A stretch of DNA of 49,531 bases from an uncultured Desulfovibrio sp. (GTDB taxonomy: Bacteria; Desulfobacterota; Desulfovibrionia; Desulfovibrionales; Desulfovibrionaceae): contig CASEWR010000110.1 in the NCBI GenBank assembly GCA_949291675.1, positions 1 through 49,531 on the forward strand. The letters are read 5' to 3'. Below are positions 9,003-17,612 of this stretch, in pieces. Within the stretch, counting starts at the first letter, position 1. The number at the start of each line of letters is the position of its first letter. The position numbers and the translations under genes are program-made. Under the pieces are notes generated by a model. That model made no database searches and was not told the DNA's origin. It was given only the letters and a program-made list of their open reading frames with translations.

Positions 9003-10316
9003 ATGCCACAACCTCAGAACATCACCCCTGGTCAGAGAAGTCTTGCCAAGCGTCTTGGCTGGACACTCTTCCTGCTTTGCTGCTACCGCATTGGTGTGCA
9101 CGTGCCGATTCCCGGTGTGGACGCCCAGGCCATTGCCTCCTACTTTGAAATGATGAGCGGGACCATCTTTGCCCTGTTCGACATCTTCTCCGGCGGCGGT
9201 CTGTCCAACGTCTCCATCTTTGCCCTCGGTGTCATGCCCTACATTTCCGCTTCCATTATCATGCAGCTGCTGCAGGTCGTCAGCCCCGCAGTCAAGCGCA
9301 TGTACAAGGAAGAAGGGCAGGCTGGCAGACGCAAGATCACGCAGTACACACGCTATCTCACCGTCGTCATCACCCTCATTCAGGGCCTTGGCATTGCCGT
9401 GGGTCTTGAGCGCATGACCAGCCCCGCCGGCCTGCCTGTGGTGCTGCATCCCGGGACAACCTTCCTGATTGTGACCATGCTGACCTTCTGTGCCGGCTCC
9501 ATCCTCATCATGTGGCTTGGCGAGCAGATCACGGACAAGGGCGTGGGCAACGGTATCTCGCTCATCATCTTCTGCGGTATTGTGGTCGGCATTCCCCGCG
9601 GCATCATCCAGTCCATCGAGCTCATCCGCACAGGCGAAATCTCCATCTTCCTTGCCCTGTGCATTGTGCTGCTCATGGCCTGCGTGGTTGTCTTCATCGT
9701 CTTTGTGGAACGTGCCCAGCGGCGCATTCCCATTTCCTATGCCAAGCGGCAGATTGGCCGCAAGATCTTCGGCGGTCAGAACAGCCATCTGCCCCTGCGC
9801 CTCAACACCGCAGGCGTCATTCCGCCCATCTTTGCCTCTTCGCTGCTGCTCTTCCCGGCCACCATCGGTCAGTTCAGCCAGAATGAATATGTCAGGCAGA
9901 TCACGGACTTCTTTGCTCCCATGGGTCTGACCTACAATATCTTCTACGTGGCCCTGATCTTCTTCTTCTGTTACTTCTACACAGCCATCATCTTTGATCC
10001 CAAGGATATGGCCGAGAACCTGAAGAAGAACGGCGGCTTCATCCCCGGTATTCGCCCCGGTGAGAACACGCAGAACTACATTGACGGTGTGTTGTCCCGC
10101 CTGACATTGTCCGGCGGCATCTACATTGCCGGTGTGTCGCTGCTGCCCATGCTGCTCATTGCCCAGTTCAATGTGCCCTTCTACTTCGGTGGAACAAGCC
10201 TGCTCATTCTTGTGGGCGTGGCCATGGACTTCATGAACCAGGTTGAGTCGCACATGATCAACAGCCAGTATGCAGGTCTTATGGAAAAGGCCCGCAGAAC
10301 AGGCAGACTTCGCTAG
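9003..10316 (+). CDS. secY: Protein translocase channel subunit SecY
   Basis: SecY forms the membrane pore through which SecA- or ribosome-driven proteins cross the cytoplasmic membrane. The product has 437 residues with about ten hydrophobic segments. The family signatures GVHVPIPGVDAQAI, the plug and TM2 region FDIFSGGGLSNVSIFALGVMPYISASII and the cytoplasmic loop FVERAQRRIPISYAKRQIG are all present. The gap before it holds a terminator-like stem and an 11-bp repeat array. The downstream neighbour is map; adk, often found between them, is absent. Confidence 0.98.
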   Translation: MPQPQNITPGQRSLAKRLGWTLFLLCCYRIGVHVPIPGVDAQAIASYFEMMSGTIFALFDIFSGGGLSNVSIFALGVMPYISASIIMQLLQVVSPAVKRMYKEEGQAGRRKITQYTRYLTVVITLIQGLGIAVGLERMTSPAGLPVVLHPGTTFLIVTMLTFCAGSILIMWLGEQITDKGVGNGISLIIFCGIVVGIPRGIIQSIELIRTGEISIFLALCIVLLMACVVVFIVFVERAQRRIPISYAKRQIGRKIFGGQNSHLPLRLNTAGVIPPIFASSLLLFPATIGQFSQNEYVRQITDFFAPMGLTYNIFYVALIFFFCYFYTAIIFDPKDMAENLKKNGGFIPGIRPGENTQNYIDGVLSRLTLSGGIYIAGVSLLPMLLIAQFNVPFYFGGTSLLILVGVAMDFMNQVESHMINSQYAGLMEKARRTGRLR

Positions 10317-10343
10317 GCGTACACGTCGTCCGGGGGCAGGATC

Positions 10344-11156
10344 ATGAAGAAACACCAGGGTGTTTTCATCAAGAATGCACGGGAACTTGAGAATCTGCGT
10401 GAAGCCAACCGCATCACGGCCAATGTTCTTGATGCCATTGGCGACGCAATCAGACCAGGCATTGCCACCATCGAACTCGACAATCTGGCCAGAAAGCTGT
10501 GCGTGGACTACAAGGTCCGCCCCGCATTCCTGGGCTATGCAGGCTTCCCCTATGCCATCTGCTGCTCCGTCAACGAAGTGGTTGTGCACGGCTTCCCGTC
10601 TTCCACACGCATTCTGCAGGAAGGCGACATTGTGAGCGTGGACTTCGGCGTGGAGTACAACGGCATGGTGGGTGACTCGGCCCGCACCTTTGCCGTGGGC
10701 CAGATCTCCGAGGTGGCAGACAGGCTGCTCTATGTGACCGAGTGCTCCCTCTTCGAGGGCATTGCCCAGGCCGTGGCCGGGCATGACGTGCACGAGATCG
10801 GTTCTGCAGTGCAGCGCTATGTGGAGTCCCGCGGCTTCGGCGTGGTGCGCCGCTATGTGGGCCACGGAGTGGGTGCCAACATGCACGAAAAGCCCGAGGT
10901 GCCGAACTTCTATCCCGGCTCCAGGGGCATCATCCTGCAAAACGGCATGTCCATTGCCATTGAGCCCATGGTCACCGAGGGCACCTATGAGGTGGACATT
11001 CTGCCAGACAAGTGGACTGCAGTGACCCGCGACCGCAGGCTTGCCGCCCACTTCGAGCACAGCATTGCCATCACCTCGCACGGACCGCAGATCCTGAGCA
11101 TCAGTGACAGGGGACTCACCCGCTACAAGGTGCAGTACCCGCACAACAAGGACTAA
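10344..11156 (+). CDS. map: Methionine aminopeptidase, type I
   Basis: Removes the initiator methionine from nascent proteins. The product has 270 residues, slightly longer than the 264-residue Escherichia coli enzyme. The five metal ligands can be recognised in order: Asp of VDFGVEYNG, Asp of GDSARTF, His of GHGVGANMHE, Glu of AIEPMVT and Glu of HFEHSIAI. The secY-map order is normal for bacteria. It lies 27 bases after secY with GGGGGCAGG before the ATG, so it is likely co-transcribed with secY. Confidence 0.97.
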   Translation: MKKHQGVFIKNARELENLREANRITANVLDAIGDAIRPGIATIELDNLARKLCVDYKVRPAFLGYAGFPYAICCSVNEVVVHGFPSSTRILQEGDIVSVDFGVEYNGMVGDSARTFAVGQISEVADRLLYVTECSLFEGIAQAVAGHDVHEIGSAVQRYVESRGFGVVRRYVGHGVGANMHEKPEVPNFYPGSRGIILQNGMSIAIEPMVTEGTYEVDILPDKWTAVTRDRRLAAHFEHSIAITSHGPQILSISDRGLTRYKVQYPHNKD

Positions 11157-11307
11157 GTGTTTCAAAGGCCCGTGCCCCGCAGGCACCAAGAGCAGCACCG
11201 GGAGCAGAGATGTCGCTGACAAGAACAGCTGCTGCTCCTGTGCTTTTGCGGGAGCGCGGGCTTTGTGCAGAACTTGCAGAAAGCCCCGTGCCTTGTGTTA
11301 CGGGGAA

Positions 11308-11336
11308 TTGACAGGTTCTGCAAAAATGGTTAAAAA
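11308..11336 (+). promoter_or_regulatory. Predicted sigma-70-type promoter for the rpmJ-rplQ group
   Basis: A perfect TTGACA (11308-11313) and TAAAAA (11331-11336) are separated by 17 bases. The downstream -10 match is modest, but the spacing is ideal and the surrounding DNA is unusually AT-rich. The start of transcription would fall about 140 bases before rpmJ. Confidence 0.6.
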
Positions 11337-11350
11337 ATTTGGCTCACACG

Positions 11351-11440
11351 ATCAGGGGGCCATGCGGCCTTGCCGCGTCCTCTCACAAGGCCTTCTGATT
11401 GTACCGGGCGCGTTGCGGCACTCACTCGGTGCCTGCCCGG
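11351..11440 (+). promoter_or_regulatory. Structured leader before rpmJ-rpsM
   Basis: Two stacked stem-loops can be drawn. The first pairs 11351-11361 with 11389-11399 (two G-U pairs) and encloses a small 4-bp hairpin (11364-11367 with 11373-11376). The second pairs 11404-11409 with 11435-11440 and encloses 11417-11421 with 11429-11433. In Escherichia coli the alpha operon leader is a folded target of S4. This gene group also encodes S4, so autogenous control is a reasonable inference. No sequence match to the known S4 pseudoknot was established. Confidence 0.5.
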
Positions 11441-11480
11441 ATGGCTTGTAGGATCAAATTCCTTTTCTTGGAGAATACAT

Positions 11481-11594
11481 ATGAAAGTCAGACCTTCCGT
11501 CAAGAAAATATGCCCAAAGTGCAAGGTCATCCGGCGCAAGGGTGTTCTTCGGGTAATCTGCGAAAACCCCAGACATAAGCAACGCCAGGGATAG
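11481..11594 (+). CDS. rpmJ: 50S ribosomal protein L36
   Basis: L36 is the smallest large-subunit protein, a zinc ribbon that stabilises 23S rRNA domain packing. The product has 37 residues. The zinc ligands Cys11, Cys14, Cys27 and His32 are all present, so this is the zinc-binding form. CTTGGAGAATACAT places a good ribosome site before the ATG. It is the first gene after the predicted promoter and leader; infA, often found here, is absent. Confidence 0.97.
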
Positions 11595-11609
11595 GCAGGA
11601 GAACAGACA

Positions 11610-11978
11610 GTGGCAAGAATTGCAGGCGTTGAGCTTCCCCGCGGCAAACGCGTCGACATAGCTCTGACGTATATTTATGGCATTGGCCGGACAACTGCAC
11701 TCCAGATCTGTGATACCGTGGGTATCAACTGGGAGCGCAACATTGATGACCTGTCCGCAGACGAAGTGAACGAAATCCGTAAGGAACTCGAAAGCAACCA
11801 CAAGGTCGAAGGCGATCTGCGCCGTGAAGTGACGAGCAGCATCAAGCGCCTCATGGACATCGGCTGCTATCGTGGTCTGCGTCACCGTCGCGGCCTTCCT
11901 GTGCACGGCCAGCGCACCCATACCAATGCCCGCACCCGCAAGGGTCCGCGCCGTGGTCTGGTTGGCAAGAAGAAGTAA
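11610..11978 (+). CDS. rpsM: 30S ribosomal protein S13 (GTG start)
   Basis: S13 bridges the subunits from the head of the small subunit and touches the P-site tRNA. The product has 122 residues. The start is GTG at 11610 ([19 protein letters not shown]), with AGGAG before it; there is no ATG nearby. The C-terminal basic tail [26 protein letters not shown] is diagnostic. It is 15 bases after rpmJ. A 122-base gap with a hairpin separates it from rpsK. Confidence 0.97.
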   Translation: MARIAGVELPRGKRVDIALTYIYGIGRTTALQICDTVGINWERNIDDLSADEVNEIRKELESNHKVEGDLRREVTSSIKRLMDIGCYRGLRHRRGLPVHGQRTHTNARTRKGPRRGLVGKKK

Positions 11979-12016
11979 AACATTTTTGAGCGTCTGAAGC
12001 GTTATTGAGCCCGGGT

Positions 12017-12049
12017 TTTTGTTCCATTTCTGCGGCTGAAGGAACAAAA
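12017..12049 (+). promoter_or_regulatory. Stem-loop in the rpsM-rpsK gap
   Basis: Bases 12017-12025 (TTTTGTTCC) pair with 12041-12049, giving a 9-bp stem and a 15-base loop. It is AU-rich and without a T-run, so a terminator is unlikely. It may be an RNA processing or protein-binding site in the alpha mRNA. Confidence 0.45.
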
Positions 12050-12100
12050 TGATTAGACCTTGTGCTCAGCTTGCTCGCGAAATTTCTATTTGGAGACAAG

Positions 12101-12490
12101 ATGGCCAGATCATCCAAGGTCACTCGCAAGAAGGAGCGCAAGAATATCGCTGTGGGCCTTGTCCACATCAACGCTACCTTCAACAACACGATCGTCACCT
12201 TCACGGACACGCACGGCAATACCATCAGCTGGGCTTCCGCCGGTCAGTCCGGTTTCAAGGGCTCCCGCAAGTCCACCCCCTTTGCAGCTCAGGTTGCTGC
12301 CGAGACTGCAGCTCACAAGGCTCAGGAAAACGGCATGCGCACCGTGGGTATCTACGTCAAGGGCCCCGGCTCCGGCCGTGAGCAGGCCATGCGCGCTGTT
12401 GCCAATGCCGGCATGCGCATTGCCTTCATCCGTGACGTTACCCCCATTCCCCATAACGGCTGCCGTCCTCCCAAGCGCCGTCGCGTCTAG
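12101..12490 (+). CDS. rpsK: 30S ribosomal protein S11
   Basis: S11 shapes the platform of the small subunit next to the mRNA in the E site. The product has 129 residues. The start [15 protein letters not shown] and the motif [17 protein letters not shown] are typical, as is the C-terminal [23 protein letters not shown] 12101 is used because TGGAGACAAG precedes it; a longer frame from 12062 has no ribosome site. Confidence 0.97.
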   Translation: MARSSKVTRKKERKNIAVGLVHINATFNNTIVTFTDTHGNTISWASAGQSGFKGSRKSTPFAAQVAAETAAHKAQENGMRTVGIYVKGPGSGREQAMRAVANAGMRIAFIRDVTPIPHNGCRPPKRRRV

Positions 12491-12526
12491 GCATTAACTA
12501 GGCAATACCCAGAAGGATACGTATCA

Positions 12527-13159
12527 ATGGCCAGATATACCGAAGCCAAATGCCGCATCTGCCGCCGTGAAGGGGCCAAACTCTTCCTCAAGGGAGACCG
12601 TTGCTTCTCTCCCAAGTGTGCCATGGATCGTCCCACCCGCGCCGTTGCCCCCGGTCAGCATGGCCGCGCACGCAAGAAGGTGAGCGAATACGCACTGCAG
12701 ATGCGTGAAAAGCAGAAGACCCGTCGTACCTACGGTCTGCTTGAACGCCAGTTCCACAACTATTTCGTGAAGGCCGACAGGCAGAAGGGCGTCACCGGTA
12801 CCAACCTGCTCGTCATGCTGGAAAGCCGCCTGGACAACGTTGTCTACCGTCTCGGCTTTGCCAACAGCCGCAGCCAGGCCCGTCAGTTCGTGCGCCACGG
12901 CCTGTTCACCCTCAACGGCCACAAGGTCAACATCCCCTCCCTGCTGGTGAAGGTGGGTGACATCATCGAGATTCCCGAAAAGCGCCGCAAGATCAAGGCT
13001 TTTGCTGATGCAGCCGAGACTGTGGGCCGCCGCGGAACTCCCAACTGGCTGGAAGCCGACTACGCTGCCTTCAAGGGCACAGTGAAGGCTCTGCCCCAGC
13101 GTGACGACATCCGCATGGACGTCAACGAACAGCTCATCGTCGAACTCTACAGCAAGTAG
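12527..13159 (+). CDS. rpsD: 30S ribosomal protein S4, zinc-binding type
   Basis: S4 starts assembly of the 5' domain of 16S rRNA and in many bacteria represses the alpha operon. The product has 210 residues. Zinc ligands Cys9, Cys12, Cys26 and Cys31 are present in the N-terminal arm. The S4 RNA-binding domain lies near residues 98-160 ([20 protein letters not shown]). The neighbours rpsK and rpoA are as expected. Confidence 0.97.
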   Translation: MARYTEAKCRICRREGAKLFLKGDRCFSPKCAMDRPTRAVAPGQHGRARKKVSEYALQMREKQKTRRTYGLLERQFHNYFVKADRQKGVTGTNLLVMLESRLDNVVYRLGFANSRSQARQFVRHGLFTLNGHKVNIPSLLVKVGDIIEIPEKRRKIKAFADAAETVGRRGTPNWLEADYAAFKGTVKALPQRDDIRMDVNEQLIVELYSK

Positions 13160-13171
13160 TCTGGAGGAAAC

Positions 13172-14221
13172 ATGCTTATCAAACAGGGCGATCGCCTCAT
13201 CAATGCGCGCAACTGGTCGGAGCTGGTCCAGCCCGGCAAGCTTGTCCGCGACGACGAAGAGTCGGATGGTATGCATGGACGTTTTGTCTGCGAGCCCCTG
13301 GAGCGCGGATTCGGAACGACCATCGGTAACGCCCTGCGGCGTGTCCTGCTCTCCTCGCTGCAGGGTGCTGCCTTTGTTTCCGTCAAGATCACTCCGGTTC
13401 AGCACGAATTCACCACTATCCACGGTGTGCTTGAGGACGTCACGGACATCATCCTGAACCTCAAGCAGGTGCGCATGGCCATGGACACTGACGCCCCCCA
13501 GAAGCTCAGACTTCACACGGACAAGAAGGGCGAAGTGACTGCTGCCATGATTGAGGGCACACATCATGTGATGATCCTCAATCCCGAGCTGCACATTGCC
13601 ACGCTTACCGAGGATGTGGAACTTGACATGGAACTCGAGGTCCGCATGGGCAAGGGCTATGTGCCCCATGACATGCACGAGGGCCTTGACGACGAGATCG
13701 GTCTCATCAAGCTCGACTCCAGTTTCTCCCCCATCAGGCGCGTGAGCTACACTGTCGAGTCCGCCCGCGTTGGCCAGATGACCAACTATGACCGTCTCAT
13801 CCTTGAGGTGAGCACCGACGGTTCTGTCAGACCCGAAGATGCCATTGCCTATGCCGCCAAGATCATCAAGGATCAGATCTCCGTCTTCATCAATTTTGAC
13901 GAGAACTCCGGCGCAGACTTCGGCAGCGGTGCCTCCGGTGTCACCGATCTGAACGAGAACCTCTTCAAGTCCATTGACGAGCTCGAGCTTTCGGTCCGTG
14001 CCACCAACTGCCTGCGCTCCGCCAGCATTTCCACTGTCGGCGAGCTTGTGCAGCGCACTGAGAACGACATGCTCAAGACAAAGAACTTCGGACGCAAGTC
14101 TCTTGACGAGATCAAGCAGCATCTTCTGTCCATGGGCCTTGATTTTGGCATGAAGATCGACAATTTTGATAAAAAGTATCAGGATTACCTGAAAGAGAAG
14201 GAACAGCAAAATGAGGCATAG
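13172..14221 (+). CDS. rpoA: RNA polymerase alpha subunit
   Basis: The alpha dimer is the assembly scaffold of RNA polymerase and, through its C-terminal domain, binds UP elements and activators. The product has 349 residues. The N-terminal domain carries [20 protein letters not shown] near residues 41-60. The C-terminal domain begins near residue 265 with [13 protein letters not shown], followed by [12 protein letters not shown], the DNA-contact helix. CTGGAGGAAAC precedes the ATG. The end overlaps rplQ by 11 bases. Confidence 0.98.
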   Translation: MLIKQGDRLINARNWSELVQPGKLVRDDEESDGMHGRFVCEPLERGFGTTIGNALRRVLLSSLQGAAFVSVKITPVQHEFTTIHGVLEDVTDIILNLKQVRMAMDTDAPQKLRLHTDKKGEVTAAMIEGTHHVMILNPELHIATLTEDVELDMELEVRMGKGYVPHDMHEGLDDEIGLIKLDSSFSPIRRVSYTVESARVGQMTNYDRLILEVSTDGSVRPEDAIAYAAKIIKDQISVFINFDENSGADFGSGASGVTDLNENLFKSIDELELSVRATNCLRSASISTVGELVQRTENDMLKTKNFGRKSLDEIKQHLLSMGLDFGMKIDNFDKKYQDYLKEKEQQNEA

Positions 14222-14627
14222 CAATTCCGGCCGCAAACTTTCGCGGACGCCCTCACACCGCAAGGCGCTGATGCGCAACCTTGCCAAGGCGCTGATTACC
14301 CACGGCAGAATCACCACTACGGAAATGAAGGCCAAGGAATTGCGCCGCGTGGTTGAACCCCTGGTCACCCTGACCAAGGCCAACGACCTTGCTGCCCGCC
14401 GTAAGGCCTACCGTGTGCTCAACGATCTCAAGCTCGTGAAGCGTCTGTTTGACGTCATCGGTCCTGTGTACGCCGGCGTGCCCGGCGGCTACACCCGCGT
14501 GCTCAAGCTGGCCATGCCCCGCAAGGGCGACAACGCCCCCATGGCCGTCATCGAGTTCGTGAAGCCCGCTGCTGCAGCTGCACCTGCACCGGCTCCTGCC
14601 GCTGCCGAGGCTCCTGCTGCCGAATAA
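14211..14627 (+). CDS. rplQ: 50S ribosomal protein L17 with Ala/Pro-rich tail
   Basis: L17 lies close to the tunnel exit. The product has 138 residues. The start [20 protein letters not shown] and [19 protein letters not shown] are diagnostic. After about residue 118 comes a tail of Ala, Pro and Glu not needed for the L17 fold. Such low-complexity tails recur in this genome (see ftsH and the nik genes). It overlaps rpoA and is the last gene of the cluster, followed by a terminator. Confidence 0.97.
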   Translation: MRHSNSGRKLSRTPSHRKALMRNLAKALITHGRITTTEMKAKELRRVVEPLVTLTKANDLAARRKAYRVLNDLKLVKRLFDVIGPVYAGVPGGYTRVLKLAMPRKGDNAPMAVIEFVKPAAAAAPAPAPAAAEAPAAE

Positions 14628-14676
14628 GGACGTACGGATATCAAGGCCAGAAGTTCAGGCCCTGATCCAGATTTAC

Positions 14677-14709
14677 AAAAGGGAGGGATGAGCAATCCTT
14701 CCCTTTTTT
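14677..14709 (+). terminator. Rho-independent terminator of the ribosomal cluster
   Basis: Bases 14677-14689 pair with 14695-14707 (13 bp, one G-U) around loop GAGCA, and the T-run spans 14704-14709. It lies 50 bases after rplQ. Confidence 0.85.
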
Positions 14710-15003
14710 CTACCCGCTCCTGTCCCTGTGCTGTGCCTGGCCTGTGCCTGGTCAGCCCTCTGTTCAGTGCCTGCCTGTGTCTGAAATGTGTCAGGACCGG
14801 GGCATGGCCCTTGACAGCGGCAAAGCCTGCCCTATCTCTCCTCTGGACCGGTCCTGCCGGGACGAGAGTCTGTGCCAGGGCGTGCAAGGCTCGTGTCAGG
14901 ACGTGTCAGATTGTGTTCTGACGTTTCGTTTTCTTGCCTCACAGGGGCAAACAGTATAGAACTTCCCCAGAATAATTTCATTCTGCAGACATTTTCATTT
15001 CAT
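14710..15003 (+). other. Gene-free gap before tRNA-Leu
   Basis: No convincing gene is seen. Much of the gap is built of degenerate CCTGTGCCTG- and GTGTCAGG-like words without a fixed period. The last 70 bases turn AT-rich and hold a possible tRNA promoter. Confidence 0.6.
14934..14960 (+). promoter_or_regulatory. Possible promoter of the tRNA-Leu gene
   Basis: TTGCCT (14934-14939) and TATAGA (14955-14960) are separated by 15 bases, shorter than ideal. Position, about 44 bases before the tRNA, and the local rise in AT content support it weakly. Confidence 0.3.
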
Positions 15004-15088
15004 GCGAAAGTGGCGGAACTGGTAGACGCACTGGACTTAGAATCCAGCGCCATTGTGCGTGGGGGTTCAAATCCCCCCTTTCGCACCA
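15004..15088 (+). tRNA. tRNA-Leu, anticodon UAG
   Basis: The acceptor stem GCGAAAG (15004-15010) pairs with CTTTCGC (15078-15084), followed by an encoded ACCA. The anticodon stem CTGGA/TCCAG encloses loop CTTAGAA, giving anticodon UAG, which reads CUA and other CUN leucine codons. A GGGGGTTCAAATCCCCC T-arm and a variable arm typical of class II tRNA are present. The 85-base length including CCA fits tRNA-Leu. Confidence 0.96.
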
Positions 15089-15161
15089 GCCCGGGGTGGC
15101 TGTGCAGCCAGGGCTCGCCCGAAGGCTGCATCTGAACAAGTGACTCAAGGAGATTCCTACC

Positions 15162-16583
15162 GTGAAGTATACCAAGGAAGAGCTTTCCCCCACCAAGGTC
15201 AAGGTGGCCGTGACTGTGGAGGCTGAAGAGATCAATGCCGCCATCTCTGCTGGTGTTGCCATGCAGCAGAAGGGCATTTCCCTGCACGGTTTCCGCAAGG
15301 GCCATGTGCCTGCGGGCGTCATTGAAAAGCGCTTCAAGACCCAGATCTACCGCGATGCTGCCAACGATCTGACCAACGTCCATCTCAACAAGATTCTCGA
15401 CGAGCTGAAGCTGACTCCGGTCACCGGCCTCAACGTCACTCCCACCCCCATTGTCATCGAGCGTGACACTCCGGTGGAATACACCGTGGAATTCGAGCAC
15501 ATGCCTGTCTTCGACCTGCCCGTCTATGACGGTCTGGAAGTGGAGCAGTCCCGCTTTGTCACCATCTCCCCCGAGGAGGTGAACCGCTTCCTGGAAAACC
15601 TGCGTGCCAAGAACAGCCGCCTGGTGCCTGTGGACGGTGACGGCCCTGCCCAGGACGGCGACCTTGTGAACATGGACTTTGCCGTGATCGTGGACGGCGA
15701 GGAAGCCACCTCTTCCAAGGGTATTGACTACGCAGTGGGGCAGGAAGGCGCCTTTGCTGACCTGGATGCCTTTGTCCGTACCCTCCGCGTCAACGAAGAT
15801 GCAGAAAAGGAAGTGACCTTCCCCGAGGACTTCGTGCTTGCAAGCGTGCGCGGCAAGACCGGCACCATGAAGGCCCATGTCTATGCCATCAAGAGGCAGA
15901 GCAAGCCCACCGATGAAGAGCTGGTGACCATGTTCAAGATGCAGAGCATTGACGAACTGCGTGCCGAAGCCACCAGCATCCTGGTGCAGCAGAAGAACAC
16001 CCTTGCCAGATCCGAAGCCCAGACCAGACTGCTGGAAAAGCTTCTGGGCATGGTGGACTTCCCCCTGCCCGAGGCACTGATTGAAGGCGAGCTCGATGCC
16101 TTTGTGCAGCGCGAGAGCCAGCGTGCCATGCAGGTCGGCAAGACCCTCTCCGACGAGCAGATCAAGGAGATCCGCGAGAAGAACCTGGAGAAGGCCCAAA
16201 AGCAGGTGAAGTCCTACGTCCTGCTGCGCAAGGTTGCCGACAACGAGAATCTCCAGACCACTGAGCGCGAACTGCAGCTGGAAGTGGCCCGTCTGGCCCA
16301 GAGCATGTCCGGCGCCGGTCAGCCAGTCGATCCCAAGGCGCTGTACAAGTACTATGCCGAGAACGGCATACTCTACACAGTGCGTGATCAGCTGCTCATC
16401 AACAAGGCCGTGGATGCCATCTATGCCAAGGCCAATGTGCACATGACCGAAGAGGGCGAGGCTCCTGCCGCTGACGCCTGCTCCGCCTGCGGCAAGGACA
16501 ACGCTGCCTGCGCAGGCTGCGCTTCTGCTCCCGCCGAAGCCGCTGCAGAGAAGACTGAAGAAGCTGCTGACAAGGCCGAGTAG
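15162..16583 (+). CDS. tig: Trigger factor with cysteine-rich C-terminus
   Basis: Ribosome-bound chaperone and prolyl isomerase that receives nascent chains at L23. The product has 473 residues. The ribosome-docking motif GFRKGHVP lies near residues 44-51, followed by the FKBP-like domain (about 150-235) and the helical arms. The start is GTG at 15162 with AAGGAG before it. After about residue 430 an unusual tail carries Cys440-x2-Cys443-x6-Cys450-x2-Cys453, then Ala/Glu-rich sequence. The spacing suggests metal binding, but this is inference. clpP and clpX follow, the common tig-clpP-clpX order. Confidence 0.96.
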   Translation: MKYTKEELSPTKVKVAVTVEAEEINAAISAGVAMQQKGISLHGFRKGHVPAGVIEKRFKTQIYRDAANDLTNVHLNKILDELKLTPVTGLNVTPTPIVIERDTPVEYTVEFEHMPVFDLPVYDGLEVEQSRFVTISPEEVNRFLENLRAKNSRLVPVDGDGPAQDGDLVNMDFAVIVDGEEATSSKGIDYAVGQEGAFADLDAFVRTLRVNEDAEKEVTFPEDFVLASVRGKTGTMKAHVYAIKRQSKPTDEELVTMFKMQSIDELRAEATSILVQQKNTLARSEAQTRLLEKLLGMVDFPLPEALIEGELDAFVQRESQRAMQVGKTLSDEQIKEIREKNLEKAQKQVKSYVLLRKVADNENLQTTERELQLEVARLAQSMSGAGQPVDPKALYKYYAENGILYTVRDQLLINKAVDAIYAKANVHMTEEGEAPAADACSACGKDNAACAGCASAPAEAAAEKTEEAADKAE

Positions 16584-16993
16584 TTCGCACGCATCAGATT
16601 CCCACAGTGCTCCCGCAAGCCGTACGCCCGTCCTTTGCCGGCCAGGGCTTTTGCAGGACATATTCTCTTCAAGGGCAGGGAGAGGGGCAGTGTTCCTCTT
16701 CCTACCCTTGACGCATTTTTACAGGATACCCTGTGTCTCCTGTCTGTCTGCATTCTCTGTCTGCACTCTCTCTGGCTGCGCTTTTGTCTGCCCTTCACGG
16801 CCTGTATCCCGGAGGCAGACTGCCTGCAGCAGGGGAGCGTCATGCAGAAGATGTGCAGATATATGCAGATGCCTGTTGCTGACCGTGCGCATCCTGCACA
16901 AATCCTGCCTGCAAACTTCCTGCCTGCAAAGCCCGGGCTTTTGCAGCTGCCGGCCTGCAGGGTGTACAGTGCACGAAGAAGGAGCTCCTTTCC
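16584..16993 (+). other. 410-base gap between tig and clpP
   Basis: No gene is supported. A 15-base unit (TCCTGCCTGCAAACT-like) is repeated twice at 16903-16932. It is followed at once by an inverted repeat centred on GCCCGGGC, about 16931-16938, flanked by CTGCAAA and TTTTGCAG. These sit 55-90 bases before clpP and could be regulatory. AAGAAGGAG is the clpP ribosome site. No confident promoter was found. Confidence 0.5.
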
Positions 16994-17602
16994 ATGCCAT
17001 ATACAGTCCCGATTGTCATAGAAAACACAGGACGCGTCGAGCGCTCCTACGATATTTACTCCAGACTTCTGAAGGACCGCATTGTTCTTCTGGGCACGGA
17101 GATTGATGACACCATTGCCTCCCTGGTCTGCGCCCAGCTGCTCTTTCTGGAAAGTCAGGACCCGGAAAAGGAAATCTACCTGTACATCAACTCTCCTGGC
17201 GGCTCTGTCACTGCCGGCCTCGCCATCTATGACACCATGCGCTACATCACAGCTCCTGTGTCCACCTTGTGCATGGGCATGGCTGCCAGCATGGGCGCCT
17301 TTCTGCTTGCTGCAGGCACAAAGGGCATGCGCTACTGCCTGCCCCACAGCACAGTGATGATTCACCAGCCCCTGGGCGGCTTCCGCGGCCAGGCCACGGA
17401 TGTGGAGATCCATGCCAGGGAAATGCAGCGCATCAAGTCCATGCTCAACAACATCATGGCCGAGAACACAGGCCGCAGCATCAAGGAAGTCACCAAAGCC
17501 TGCGAGCGCGACAACTTCCTCACCCCCAGGGAAGCCATTGACTTCGGTCTGGTGGACAAAATTCTGACCTCCCGCAAGGACATTGCTCCTGCGGCCGAGT
17601 AA
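16994..17602 (+). CDS. clpP: ATP-dependent Clp protease proteolytic subunit
   Basis: Self-compartmentalised serine peptidase that degrades substrates fed by ClpX or ClpA. The product has 202 residues. The catalytic triad is visible: Ser99 in GMAASMGA, His124 in VMIHQP and Asp173 in ERDNF. The oxyanion motif SPGGSV lies at residues 67-72. The mature N-terminus probably follows processing near residue 10. clpX starts 10 bases after the stop, so the two form one operon. Confidence 0.98.
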   Translation: MPYTVPIVIENTGRVERSYDIYSRLLKDRIVLLGTEIDDTIASLVCAQLLFLESQDPEKEIYLYINSPGGSVTAGLAIYDTMRYITAPVSTLCMGMAASMGAFLLAAGTKGMRYCLPHSTVMIHQPLGGFRGQATDVEIHAREMQRIKSMLNNIMAENTGRSIKEVTKACERDNFLTPREAIDFGLVDKILTSRKDIAPAAE

Positions 17603-17612
17603 GGACAGCACC

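Noticed and set aside
8979-11222. 747-residue minus-strand frame opposite secY and map
   Set aside because: Shadow of two certain genes, His/Gly/Asp-rich composition and no ribosome site.
12524-14383. 619-residue minus-strand frame opposite rpsD and rpoA
   Set aside because: Shadow frame caused by codon bias; no domain signature.
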